This document shows positions 1 to 8,800 of a stretch of DNA of 64,000 bases, one piece after another. The DNA is taken from assembly GCA_958296385.1 (NCBI GenBank), contig OY282494.1, forward strand, positions 2,810,981 through 2,874,980, written 5' to 3'. Origin of the DNA: an uncultured Dehalococcoidia bacterium. GTDB lineage: Bacteria > Chloroflexota > Dehalococcoidia > Lucifugimonadales > UBA3495. Position numbers and translations under genes: made by a program. Numbering within the stretch: position 1 is the first letter of the stretch; each line of letters begins with the position of its first letter. Below the pieces are notes generated by a model. It was not told the origin of the DNA and did not search any database. It worked only from the letters and a program-made list of their open reading frames with translations.

Positions 1-75
1 AAACTCGGCATCGTTCTCCGTATCCACATCCGCATAAACCACCAGCAAAGCAGCCCCTTTCCTCTCAACCATCAT
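1..75 (-). CDS. Hypothetical protein, 5' end only
   Basis: The first 25 codons of a minus-strand gene run off the left edge of the window. The translation starts MMVERKGAALLVVYADVD and continues with TENDAEF. Two ATG codons are adjacent, and a strong Shine-Dalgarno (GAGGGAGG) lies at about 80-88. The pattern of a hydrophobic strand followed by a Y-x-D-V-D-x-E-x-(D/E)-A-E-F stretch resembles the start of small ferredoxin-fold (dimeric alpha/beta barrel) proteins, but too little is visible to name it. The ATG overlaps the TAA of a weak upstream reading frame. Confidence 0.6.
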   Translation of the reverse strand, partial: MMVERKGAALLVVYADVDTENDAEF

Positions 76-341
76 TACACCTCCCTCTCAATCGCCGCCA
101 TTAAACCACACTTTGCCCCGCAATAGGACAGCCGGGGCTTGTAGTCCCGTGTAAAATAGGCGGTGCCCAGACAGCCAGCTGATTGTTCTACGAAATACGT
201 AGAAATCTGCTGGATTACGGCGGTTCGTTTGGTGACGTAGTTCGTCGCTTTTGCGTGGCAACCCAGCGTTGCACTGATTAGTAAGCTGGCCGCTCCGTTG
301 ACCGCTACCGGCCAGCAAAGTGAAAATTTCTGTGGGCTCAC
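75..341 (-). CDS. Doubtful small reading frame downstream of the helicase remnant
   Basis: An 88-codon frame with a GTG start lies between the end of the helicase remnant and the partial gene at the window edge. Its TAA overlaps the ATG of that partial gene (TAATG), which would fit translational coupling. The product is cysteine-rich, matches no family I recognise, and has no clear ribosome binding site. It may simply be open intergenic sequence left by the decay of this region. No other feature is visible in this stretch. Confidence 0.2.
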   Translation of the reverse strand: MSPQKFSLCWPVAVNGAASLLISATLGCHAKATNYVTKRTAVIQQISTYFVEQSAGCLGTAYFTRDYKPRLSYCGAKCGLMAAIEREV

Positions 342-348
342 CTTCGCA

Positions 349-2986
349 TTATGCAGCGACGATGCCCATTGAGCAGACTATGTGCACGCCACCAGTTGGT
401 GGCCGCCGGGTTTCGCCGCTGTCATTCGGTTTGGGCAGTTCGGATGCCATTGCTGACAGGGCGTTGAGCAGTTGCCGGCCGATGGTGCCGTCGCGCATCA
501 GTGCGCTAATCCGTTCGTTGATGCTGATGGGCAGTTCGGCGGCGGCGGCTTACCCGTCCAGACGCAGTTGGCCCAGCTGAGTATTGACGTACCGCACTAT
601 CCGGTCGGCGCGGCGGTGCGGTTCCGGATTGGCCGGCGGCGCCAGTTTATCAAGCAGGGCCGCCACCGCCGCACTGACGCGGATGTTGGTATCCGACGGC
701 AGCGGAACCGCCGGCGTGTCCGGTTCACATTCTACCTGCCGCACCAGTTCAGCGAGGGCAAGCTCGGCAACGCTGCCCTCAGAGTTGACGGCGTAGCCCT
801 GTCTGACGTCGTTGCGGGCAAGCAGCGTGATGGTTGCGCCGGCGTTGGGCTGATTGCCGGCCGTCATTGCAGCGCGCAGGCCGTCGGGCATCAGCAACAG
901 CCGCTGCCACAGTTCGGGCTGCTCCCGGCGGATACGGTTCAGCAGGGCGTTGGCCTGCTGCGCCAGCGCCAGACTGTCGGTGACGTCATCCTGCTCCTCC
1001 GGCATTTCGCCGTCGTAGATGGAGTAGATGGATTCGGGGTTGACCCGTTCGCCGTTCTCCAAAACTACGTTGTCCAGGCCAATCAGGTCGTGAAACGCCT
1101 GCACCCGGCTCCCGACGGTTTCCCGGATGCTGATTTTGTCCTCCACGGCGGGGTCAGGCATCATATTGTGCAGGTAGATTTCGGCGTGTTCGGTGGTGAT
1201 GCGGTCCACCCGCCCGTGGCGCTGGATGAGCGTTACCGGGTTCCAGTGCAGGTCGTAGCTGACGACCCGGTTGCAGTCTTGCAGGTTTTGCCCCTCGGCG
1301 ATGACGTCGGTGGCAATCAGGATGCGGGTTTGCTCGCCATCCGGCAGGCTCGGCTGGTCGTTGCTGCGGGGCGAGAACCGGGCTACCTTGTCGGCGCTGC
1401 GGCGGTCGCCGCCCATCAGCAAGTCAACGTTGACGCCGAGGTTATCGGCCTTGAGCTGGCGGGACAGGTAGTTGGCGGTCACTTTGGACTCCGTGAATAT
1501 CAGCAGCTTTTCGCCGGCCACGCCGGGCAACTTGACGAAGCTCTTGATCTCGTGGAGTTTGGCGTCGTCGCTGGCGTCACCGTCGGGGTCGGCTTTGATG
1601 CCTTGCAGCGCGTCGGCAACGGCGTTCAGGATGCAGTCGTCGGCATCCAGGTCGTCCAGCCACGCCGAGCAGTCAAAGTCGCTGGCGGCGTAGGATTGCT
1701 CCTTGATCGTGATGCGCGCCTCATCCCGGTCCAGCTCGTCGGTGTCCGGCTCCTCATCGTTGGGCTGGTCGATGGTCAGGATTTCCTCGCTGTCCGTAAC
1801 GCCGTCGTCTTTGTTGACGCCGCCGTTGAGTATCTGATTGCGGAAGTTGCGGTTGCTGTCAATCAGCACCGCCAGCGTGCTGCGAAAAGCGGGGATGGAT
1901 GATTCCAGCCGTTTCCACAGGTTGGTGGTCATAATGCCGGCCAGGTTGCCCCGGTTGCTGCGCACGATGTTGGCGTACTCCGGCTGCTCTCTGGCGTCCT
2001 CGTTCAGGTACTTGGCCGGACGGTAGCGCGCCGCCTGGTACTGTTTCAGCAAGTCGGCGATGCGCTGGATGCCGCCGGCCTTGCGGTACACGTGGTCCAG
2101 GCTGTACTCCCGGTTGGACAGCCTGGCCTGCGGAAAGCGGATGGGCCGCCCGTTCAGGGCGCTGTCCGGGTAGTTGCGCCGGATGTCCTGCCGCCGCCGC
2201 CGTATCAGCACGTGCTGGAGCACGCTGGCAACCTGCGCCGGGTCAGCCCGGCCGATGTCCGATGGGAAGTAGTCGAACAGGCTTCCGGACACGCCGGGCA
2301 GCCCGTGCCCGTGCCGGCTGGGGTCGAGGAACAGCACCAGCTGGTTCAGGATGTCCGTAGGCGCCAGGTTTTGCGGCGTGGCCGACAGCAGGATGACCTT
2401 GTGCCGCCTGGCGCCTTTCAGCAGGTTCAGCAGCACGCGGCGGCGCTGGCTGTTGTTGCGGAACCCGTGGGCCTCGTCAATCAGCACCGGCCCGGCGTGG
2501 CGCAGCATCTTTTGCAGGCTGCGGTCATCAGCGACGCTGGCCTCGGTGAGCCGCCCCCGGCTCAGCACGTCGGCGTCGTGCAGGCCAAATCGGTTGCAGG
2601 CGCGCTCCCACATCTGCCGCAGGCTGGCGGGGCAAATTATCAGCGGATCGCCGGCATCCCGCTCGGCGATATACAAACGGCGCAGGATTTCCGCGCCGAC
2701 GTAAGTCTTGCCCATCCCCATTCTGAGCGGCATGGTAGCCATCCGCAAACTTATGAGGACTATATCCGGCCAGAATCTCCGCACGGGTAGGCGAGTCAGT
2801 CCGGCCAATCAGAATACGCACCCTGCCCGGCCGCACCCCCAGCAAATCCGCAACCTGCGCAAAGCCGGAAAGACAAAAATAACCAACAGCAATATCCACA
2901 CTATGCGGCCGGTCATTAGCCTCAGCAAGTACAGAGCGCAAATGCTCCGCTAACTGCGGGGCGCTATGGGCGTGGAGGATGGTCAT
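349..2986 (-). pseudogene. Degraded PLD-domain SNF2/DEAH helicase
   Basis: The intact ancestor would be a phospholipase-D-like N-terminal domain fused to a SNF2/RapA-like helicase, a type common in defence islands. The N-terminus starts at 2986 (MTILHAHSAPQLAEHLRSVL) and has the PLD-like core AVGYFCLSGF and VRILIGRTDS. Near 2720-2795 the sequence changes frame and jumps directly to the Walker A region (RMGMGKTYVG). The HKD part of the PLD domain and the helicase Q motif are missing, so several hundred bases appear deleted. The helicase frame then contains the DEAH box (VLIDEAHGF), the SATPQN motif and motif VI (QRHGRVDR). A TAA at 550-552 interrupts the frame, and about 66 further plausible codons (AELPISINERISALMRDGT onward) follow in the same frame to a TAA at 349-351. 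Two independent lesions argue for a dead gene. Confidence 0.8.
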
Positions 2987-2997
2987 AGGATACTCAT

Positions 2998-3473
2998 TCA
3001 GATTGCCGTGTCGTCCGTCTCCGGGACTGGCCTTGGTGGTTGAGGTCTCCATCTGGCCATATTGGCTAGATCAAATGCGTATTGTTCCTGCTTCTCCTGA
3101 TTCTCCATCGCCGAATCCGGCAACACGATGTCGGCGTGCTACGGATTGTCGAGCAAAGGCGACTGTTCTACACCGCAACCTGCCTTCCGTACCTGTTCCG
3201 CGCCGACCACTGCCCATCCATAAAAATTGCGCGCCAGGCTGCGTTGCACTCCAACCAAGCGCGCTTTTGCAGCGGCTTCATCCGGCGTTGTGCGATTAAG
3301 CAGGTCAACCGAAATTTTGCACTCGCCAACTCGTTCAAAAAAACCTGATACGGTATCACCCCGGTATTGGCCGCTTTGCGTCACTGGGAGTCCGAGAATA
3401 CGCACCGTCCCAACTCCTCCCATTCGCTTACCGGGCCAAGACCACTGGCAGCATCCGAATCCGCCGATGTCAT
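2998..3473 (-). pseudogene. Broken second gene of a small two-gene unit
   Basis: The start ATG at 3473 overlaps the TGA of the upstream 132-residue gene (ATGA). The first codons read MTSADSDAASGLGPVSEWEE. After about 23 codons the plausible frame moves by one base (near 3400-3405) into GLPVTQSGQYRGDTVSGFFE and then DLLNRTTPDEAAAKARLVGV. A TAG at 3139-3141 interrupts this frame, after which it continues in phase (HADIVLPDSAMENQEKQEQY and on) to a TGA at 2998-3000, only 11 bases before the helicase start. One frameshift plus one nonsense codon indicate inactivation. I do not recognise the family with certainty. The organisation suggests a three-gene operon with the upstream small protein and the PLD helicase. 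Confidence 0.6.
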
Positions 3474-3868
3474 AGGGCCGGTTTCGTATCCAGCGCGGTC
3501 AGCGCTTCGCGGATAAAGCCGTCGGGCAATTCGCGCGCCGTTGAATACCGGGCCCGTCGGTACTCGCCGTCAATGGTGACCATGCAGAGCGCGCCACCGT
3601 CGGAATCGCACGTCACTACCGCTCCACGATCGTTAAGGCCACGAGTATCAATGGCAATGCGGTCACCGGACACCGGATATACGACGAAGCGCCGTGGAAA
3701 GTCGTGGTACATCGCTTGCAACAGGCGTTCAGCGTTGGCAAAGGCCGTCTCAGACGGCACTTCCAGCCCGTCCTCCTCCGCATCCGCAGGCACTTCGTCA
3801 AGTTCCTGCAAAGCATCCGCCAAATCGTCAGGCAGCGCTACTTTACCCCAAACAGCCAATTTGACCAC
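3470..3868 (-). CDS. Conserved-looking small protein, first gene of the helicase unit
   Basis: This encodes an intact 132-residue acidic soluble protein, MVKLAVWGKVALPDDLADAL and on. The middle has an alpha-helical stretch (ETAFANAERLLQAMYHDFPR), followed by beta-rich sequence with CDSDGGALCMVTIDGEYRRA and the end ELPDGFIREALTAL. There is no membrane segment and no catalytic signature I can name. It overlaps the start of the broken downstream gene by four bases, so the pair was translationally coupled. From memory, similar small proteins sit next to helicase or toxin-antitoxin-like genes, but I cannot assign a function. It is the only intact member of its operon. Confidence 0.6.
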   Translation of the reverse strand: MVKLAVWGKVALPDDLADALQELDEVPADAEEDGLEVPSETAFANAERLLQAMYHDFPRRFVVYPVSGDRIAIDTRGLNDRGAVVTCDSDGGALCMVTIDGEYRRARYSTARELPDGFIREALTALDTKPAL

Positions 3869-3922
3869 ACCCCCTTACCGGCTTGCAGCGATTGTACCAT
3901 ACACACCCGCCCCTTGCGGTCG

Positions 3923-4030
3923 CTACCCGGATTCGCTAAGCCGTGGCATATTCCGCTCATTGGCCTCGGCGAGAACGGAACGCAAATGCTCGTTGAACTG
4001 CGGGGCGCTGTGGGCGTGGAGGATGGCCAA
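3923..4030 (-). pseudogene. Leftover start of a second PLD-helicase copy
   Basis: A 35-codon frame starts with TTG immediately after the TAA of the TIR gene and ends at a TAG at 3923-3925. Its protein begins MAILHAHSAPQFNEHLRSVL followed by AEANER. This is almost identical to the start of the helicase at 2986 (MTILHAHSAPQLAEHLRSVL, AEANDR), and the DNA is also closely similar. The similarity stops abruptly, and the following sequence is unrelated. This looks like the stump of a duplicated PLD-helicase gene that once followed the TIR gene in the same operon. Confidence 0.75.
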
Positions 4031-4975
4031 TTACGGCAGTCTCCGAGTCGGTTGATATTGAGAGGCGCTACATCTGTTCAGCTGGTGGCTTTCCCAACAT
4101 CGGTCGCACAGGTCTTGACCGCAAGGTTGGTGGATAACAGTCCACTGCCCCCCTCTGCCGCATCTTTGGCATCTGTCTAGCATGGTCGTACCCCTTTGTG
4201 ACGGCGCGTTTACTTCGGCGGTTCGTTGCTTATCGACGGCGTCGACGGTTTCCTGCTGCGTATCACCATACGGTATGACTGTGCGGATTTCCCGTATCAG
4301 TTTGGTTCGCCATTCGCCTGTTAACTCGATGTAGGCAAGGCCGAGCAAGTTTGTCGGAATCGTAACGCCGGGTTCAACTAGGATTGCCATCCGGCCTTTG
4401 TATTGTTGCAATGCCATGCCTGTTTCCATGTAAGCGTTGAGGCGAGCTCTTTTCTCCCCCTCGAATTCCTCATCTGCCGTCAATACGGCAATGAAAAAAT
4501 CGTTTGCGGCCATGGTTGACAGGAGTTTTTCGGGCAAAGTTTGCCCTTGATTGGGTTGCTCCATCATACGCACGGGGGTAATACCTATCATACGGCAAGT
4601 TTCCTCGACTTGCGGTACGTACCCGTTGGGATCGCTCCCGTGTGCGATGAATGCTGTTGGGTCGGTTTTGGATGGATGCGCCATGCCGACATTCTCATCT
4701 AGCAGGGCGCGGCCATCATCCGTAAGGTTATAGGCATATATGCCTAGGGGGGTGATGTGGCTACTAGGATCCCAGAAAGGGTCGGGGTGGCTAATCAGTC
4801 CATATCTGTGGAGAGTCACGGTATCCTGTCTCTCCTGGCTAGTCATATCGAAATTGAAGGACCGATAGTGATTATGAGCTGCATCCGTAGCATCGGGATC
4901 TCCTGCTTCGTAATCCGCCAGTTGTTGGAGTAGTTCAATCAAGCGACGCATTTGCGTATCAGGGATTTGAAACAT
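4031..4975 (-). CDS. TIR-like nucleotide-binding effector with C-terminal zinc finger
   Basis: This encodes a 314-residue protein starting at MFQIPDTQM, chosen because AAGGAG lies about ten bases upstream; an upstream in-frame start lacks a site. Residues 1-100 look like a winged-helix or helical module (ITPLGIYAYNLTDDGRALL). Residues about 110-225 match the predicted nucleotide-binding TIR-like family (PF10137, CAP12/Pycsar TIR type). They have a strand FIAHGS, then VEETCRMIGITPVRMMEQPN, a TLPEKLL helix carrying the family glutamate, and MAILVEPGVTIPTNLLGLAY. Family members cleave NAD+ in CBASS- or Pycsar-type antiphage defence. The C-terminus has CxxC, CxxxLCxxCW and HxxNRC, a probable treble-clef or B-box-like zinc site. 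No cyclase partner is visible in the window, so the trigger is unknown. It appears intact amid decayed neighbours. Confidence 0.75.
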   Translation of the reverse strand: MFQIPDTQMRRLIELLQQLADYEAGDPDATDAAHNHYRSFNFDMTSQERQDTVTLHRYGLISHPDPFWDPSSHITPLGIYAYNLTDDGRALLDENVGMAHPSKTDPTAFIAHGSDPNGYVPQVEETCRMIGITPVRMMEQPNQGQTLPEKLLSTMAANDFFIAVLTADEEFEGEKRARLNAYMETGMALQQYKGRMAILVEPGVTIPTNLLGLAYIELTGEWRTKLIREIRTVIPYGDTQQETVDAVDKQRTAEVNAPSQRGTTMLDRCQRCGRGGQWTVIHQPCGQDLCDRCWESHQLNRCSASQYQPTRRLP

Positions 4976-5077
4976 TTTGTCTAGTCTCCTTGAAGTGTTG
5001 GAGTCGCGGAGCATTTGCCCCGGCGTCTGCTAGCGGTTGCCTACCAGTTTCGCAAAGCCATTATACACTATATCCCC

Positions 5078-5308
5078 CTACCCGGAGCGCCCCAACCACT
5101 CTGCAATCGCGTCCTGTTCGGTTTCGGTTACGCCGTAAGTATCGTAGATTATAGCATCAATCCGATGCTCCAGGTCGGCTATGTTGCCGGCTTGCTTTTC
5201 GCGGTTTGCTACCAGTTGCGCCAGTTCGGGCATCTCAGCTGCATCCGGGAAAATTATCGGCAGTTCGCGCAGCCCGGACAGCGTTACCTGCCTGAAATCA
5301 TCCTTCAC
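5078..5308 (-). pseudogene. C-terminal fragment of a DNA methylase or type IIG/BREX-like enzyme
   Basis: About 75 residues remain, from DFRQVTLSGLRELPIIFPDA through the coiled-coil LVANREKQAGNIADLEHRID to YGVTETEQDAIAEWLGRSG. This pattern (a target-recognition end, then a Glu/Arg-rich helix, then a D-A-x-I-Y-x-x-YGVT-x-x-E motif) is typical of the extreme C-terminus of Eco57I/PglX-like adenine-specific methylases. No catalytic NPPY domain is present upstream; the similarity ends near 5308, where different sequence begins. It is therefore the 3' stump of a lost restriction-modification gene. Confidence 0.6.
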
Positions 5309-5537
5309 TGCCTCCCCCTCTCCGCAAGCGGCGGTCCTACCATCCGCAGCTGCCACGCCCCGTGCCACGCCGCAGGTTCAACCCTTTCCGACGGTAACCA
5401 CCCCGGCGCGCTACACGCCGTCGCCCCGGCCCCAGCCGATTCCCACGGCGCTGCCCGACGCTGCGCCGTCGATCGCTTCCTGCGGGGTGCCCCTAATCTC
5501 GCCGCCGCCGTTTCGGAGCGGCAACCCCATCCCCTAA
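5309..5537 (+). other. Pro/Thr-rich reading-frame remnant
   Basis: A plus-strand frame with no start nearby reads through proline-rich sequence such as TPRATPQVQPFPTVTTPARY and RPQPIPTALPDA to a TAA at 5535-5537. It resembles the tail of a secreted or surface protein and abuts the methylase stump, so it may mark a deletion junction. It could equally be chance open sequence in GC-rich DNA. Nothing else is visible in this 220-base stretch. Confidence 0.25.
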
Positions 5538-5836
5538 GTCTCCGGCCCCCCCTCGTCCTCTTTCCCCTCCCGCCGCGTAGCGCGGCTGCGGATTTGCTGC
5601 ACCACGTTAGTCACCAGGTTCGCTATTTCGCTGCCGAAGTTGACTATGCCGGCGATCCGGGCCGTCGTTTCCAGCATTATCCGCGACGTCATCTCAAAGT
5701 TCCGGCTGCCGCGTTTCAGCGACGGGAAAACTTTCAGCAGCATCACCAGCGCCGTTATTGACAGCGCGAATACTGCTATCGCCATCAGGATGATGGCTAT
5801 GTCGCGAATCAGTTCCACTATTTCCGGTACGCTCAT
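5534..5836 (-). CDS. Small membrane protein with one TM helix
   Basis: A 100-residue protein starts MSVPEIVELIRDIAIILMAI, has one transmembrane helix at about residues 8-36, and then an amphipathic region reminiscent of DUF948-like proteins (MTSRIMLETTARIAGIVNF). The C-terminus is charged (RSRATRREGKEDEGG). Its ATG overlaps the TGA of the giant glycosyltransferase gene (ATGA), so the two are co-translated. It may assist or stabilise that membrane enzyme; this is inference from position only. Confidence 0.7.
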   Translation of the reverse strand: MSVPEIVELIRDIAIILMAIAVFALSITALVMLLKVFPSLKRGSRNFEMTSRIMLETTARIAGIVNFGSEIANLVTNVVQQIRSRATRREGKEDEGGPET

Positions 5837-8800
5837 TTTCGCTCAACTACCTTGTAAATCGTCGTGCCTTGATTACTGAATACCCTTTCCAGCATCCCCC
5901 GCTCGGCCATCGCCGCAAACTTGGCGATACCGGCGGGGCGATAATAGATGCGCTCCAAATCTCCCACCACGATATATGCTACCCCATATTGCGCCAGCCG
6001 GCGCAGCGCCCCCTCCGCATCCGGCGTGTTGTACACCCGCGCAACGTCGGACGCCCGCTGCTGCACCGCATCCCGGTCGTTGCGCTGCTGCGTCTGATGC
6101 CACGGCCAGCCGATTACCGTCGGCAGGCCAGTGTACACCGCGATGCGCCCGTTCCAGCGATACTGGTCGCCATGGGCCTCCAGCGCTACCGGAGCGCCGG
6201 CCACGTTGTCTTGCAGCCATCGGATGGCCTCCGCGTCCCACTTCAGCTCGATGGGCGTATCCCGCTCCCAGTGCACCGCCGCCGGCATCCACGCCGTCCC
6301 GTCCAGCGTCAGCGGTGTATCGCCAAAGCGGTCGTTGACGCGCACCGGCGTGGCCAGCGCCGGATAGACCAGCGCCCCGGCTGCCACGATTACCACGACC
6401 ACGCCGCCGGCCAGCCGGACGCCGCGCCGCCACGATGCCGGCCAGCCCCCTGACGCCGTCCAGCCGCGCCAGAACCCGTACCCGGCAACGACGGCGTAAA
6501 GCAGCCACGCTACCAGATAATACTTGAACAGCGTGTTCATCCGCGCGATGTCGCCCTCCACCCGCACGATTTCCACCCCGATGCCGATACCCAGCGCCAG
6601 CGCCAGCAGCGCCAGCGCCAGCACGTCCGGCCGCCGCGCCGCCGTCTCCGGCCCCGACAGCGCCGCCAGCAATGCCCCGCCGGTCAGCGCCAATGCGAGA
6701 GTAAGCAGCCCGGCGGTGGCCAACCCGGCGGCCAGCAGGTACACCCCCGCCAGCCCGACGGCGCCCAGCATCGCCAGCGTCCATTGCCCCGATGCCGCCG
6801 CTGACGCCCGCCCCGGCCGGATGCGCGGCCAGACTTTCGGCAAAGTTGCCGTCAACAGCGCCGCCGCCCCCAGCAGCAGCAGCCCGTGAATCAGCAGATA
6901 GTTGGCAATTGGCGTCCGCCAGCGCGTCGGTTCAATCCCGGTGCCAAACGTTTCGGTGGCGGCGTGAAACGGGATAAATGCGACGTAGCTAACCGCCAGC
7001 GCCAACGCCGCCAGCCCGATGCCCCGGCACAGCCGCCGCCGGGCCGTCCCCGGCCCCAGCCACGCTCCGGCGAGGCACAGCCCGGCCATCAGCATAGCGT
7101 AGGCTGGATACTCCCACGAGTTAATCGCCCACAGCGACCCCACCGTCAGGCCCAGCCCGGCGGCGCAAACCCAGGGCCAGGGCCGCCGCCATACCTTGCC
7201 CCCGGCCAGCCCCAGCAGCAGGCTCAGCCCCAGCGCCAGCCCCAGCGCGGCAAAGGGCATCGCCATCATGTGCGCGTGCAAGTCGGCAAACAGGAACGTA
7301 AAGAACGGAAACTCGGTGATGTGAAACCCGCTTTCCACCCAATGCCGCGTTTCAATCCACGGCGTCAACCGGGAGGGCTCAAAGTCGTCGAGGACGGGTA
7401 TGGCCCGGCTGCTGCGCCAGAAGTCAAAGTTCGCCAGCGTAACCCCCACGCCGTCCATCCGGGATTTCGCCAGCTGCGCCAGCTGCACCACGCCGTCCAG
7501 ATTGCCGGCGATGACCGCCATTCCCGCCGCCGCAACGCCCGCGCCCGCCGCCGCTCCCGGCACCCAACGCCGCCAGCGCTTTGATGATTGCTTGTCCGAT
7601 GGCCTGTCCGATTGCTGATTCGCCGCCGGCTTATCCGACGCCCGCCCGCCCTCGCCTCTGGCCGCCGCAACCAGGTTGTACGCCAGCGAACCGACCCCGG
7701 TTGCCGTCAGCGCAAACAGCAGCGGCACCGCCAGGTTGAACGCCGTCGTAATCGGAATCGCCGTAATCCGCAGCGGCAGCGACAGGATGAAGTACCCCCA
7801 ATAGTAGTAGTTCAGGTAGCCGCCGGAGAACCACGGGTCGTAGGGCGGCAGCGTTGACGAGCGGGCTACCGCCGTGAAGTAGGCCAGTTCCATCGGCTTT
7901 TCGCCCCCCCGCCAGGGGTGCCACAAGTCGGGATTCGCCGCCCGGATGAGCAGGAATCCCAGATAGGCCAGCAGGAATAACGCCTCCATCGTGGCCGCCA
8001 TCCGCCAGTGCCCGCGCAGCCACGCCAGCAGGGGCCGCCATTGCCGCCACAGCACGAACCCCGACGGGATGGCCGCAATCAACAGCCCCAGCCACGCCGT
8101 GCCCGCCGAGAATTGCACCAGCCCGCTGCTTACCAGAATCCACGCGGCCCAGGCCGCCAGCAGCAGCCCCAGCGGGCGCGCGAACAGGATGCCCCGGTCC
8201 GGCAGTGGCCGCAGCAGCCACCACGTAAGCGGAAACGCCGCCAGCCCAATCAGCTGCACCGCCAGCAGCCACGCCAGCCCCGGAAACCGGGCCGGCCAGC
8301 CGTCGCGGTTGAACACGTCGGCCCATGTCCCCCCGGCCCGCTGCGCCGCCAAGTCCTCCGGGGACAGCAGCAGCGCCGGCGTTGTTTCGTCCGGCGATAT
8401 GCCGGCGTTGATTCGCCCCCTCATCTCATCGGCCGGCAGCCCGTCAACGTTGCGGAATACCAGCACCTGCGGATGGTCATACGCGATAACGTTCTCGTCG
8501 GCGTAGCCCAGGTTGATAACGAAACCGCCCGGCTGCCCGTCGTCGGCCTCCGGCCCGGCCAGCGGCGGCGGCGGCAATCCCGCCCGCCCGTAGGGGTCAT
8601 CCCGCAGCGACACCCCCGCCAGCGACGGGTAAGACGTGAAACCCCGCTCCAGCCGGTAGCCCAACTCCCCGGCGAACAGCTGCCGGTAAAACGCCGCACT
8701 CTGCGGGTAGCGTTCCGGCAGACGCGACACCGCGCCGTAAGCCCGGTTGGAGTAAAACACCAGATAATCGCCGGACGCCAGCCGCCCGGCCAGTTCGGGA

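Noticed and set aside
472-1902. Long open plus-strand frame of 476 codons across the helicase remnant
   Set aside because: The opposite strand encodes recognisable helicase motifs (DEAH, QRHGRVDR). The plus-strand translation is Val/Gly/Arg-rich antisense and matches nothing.
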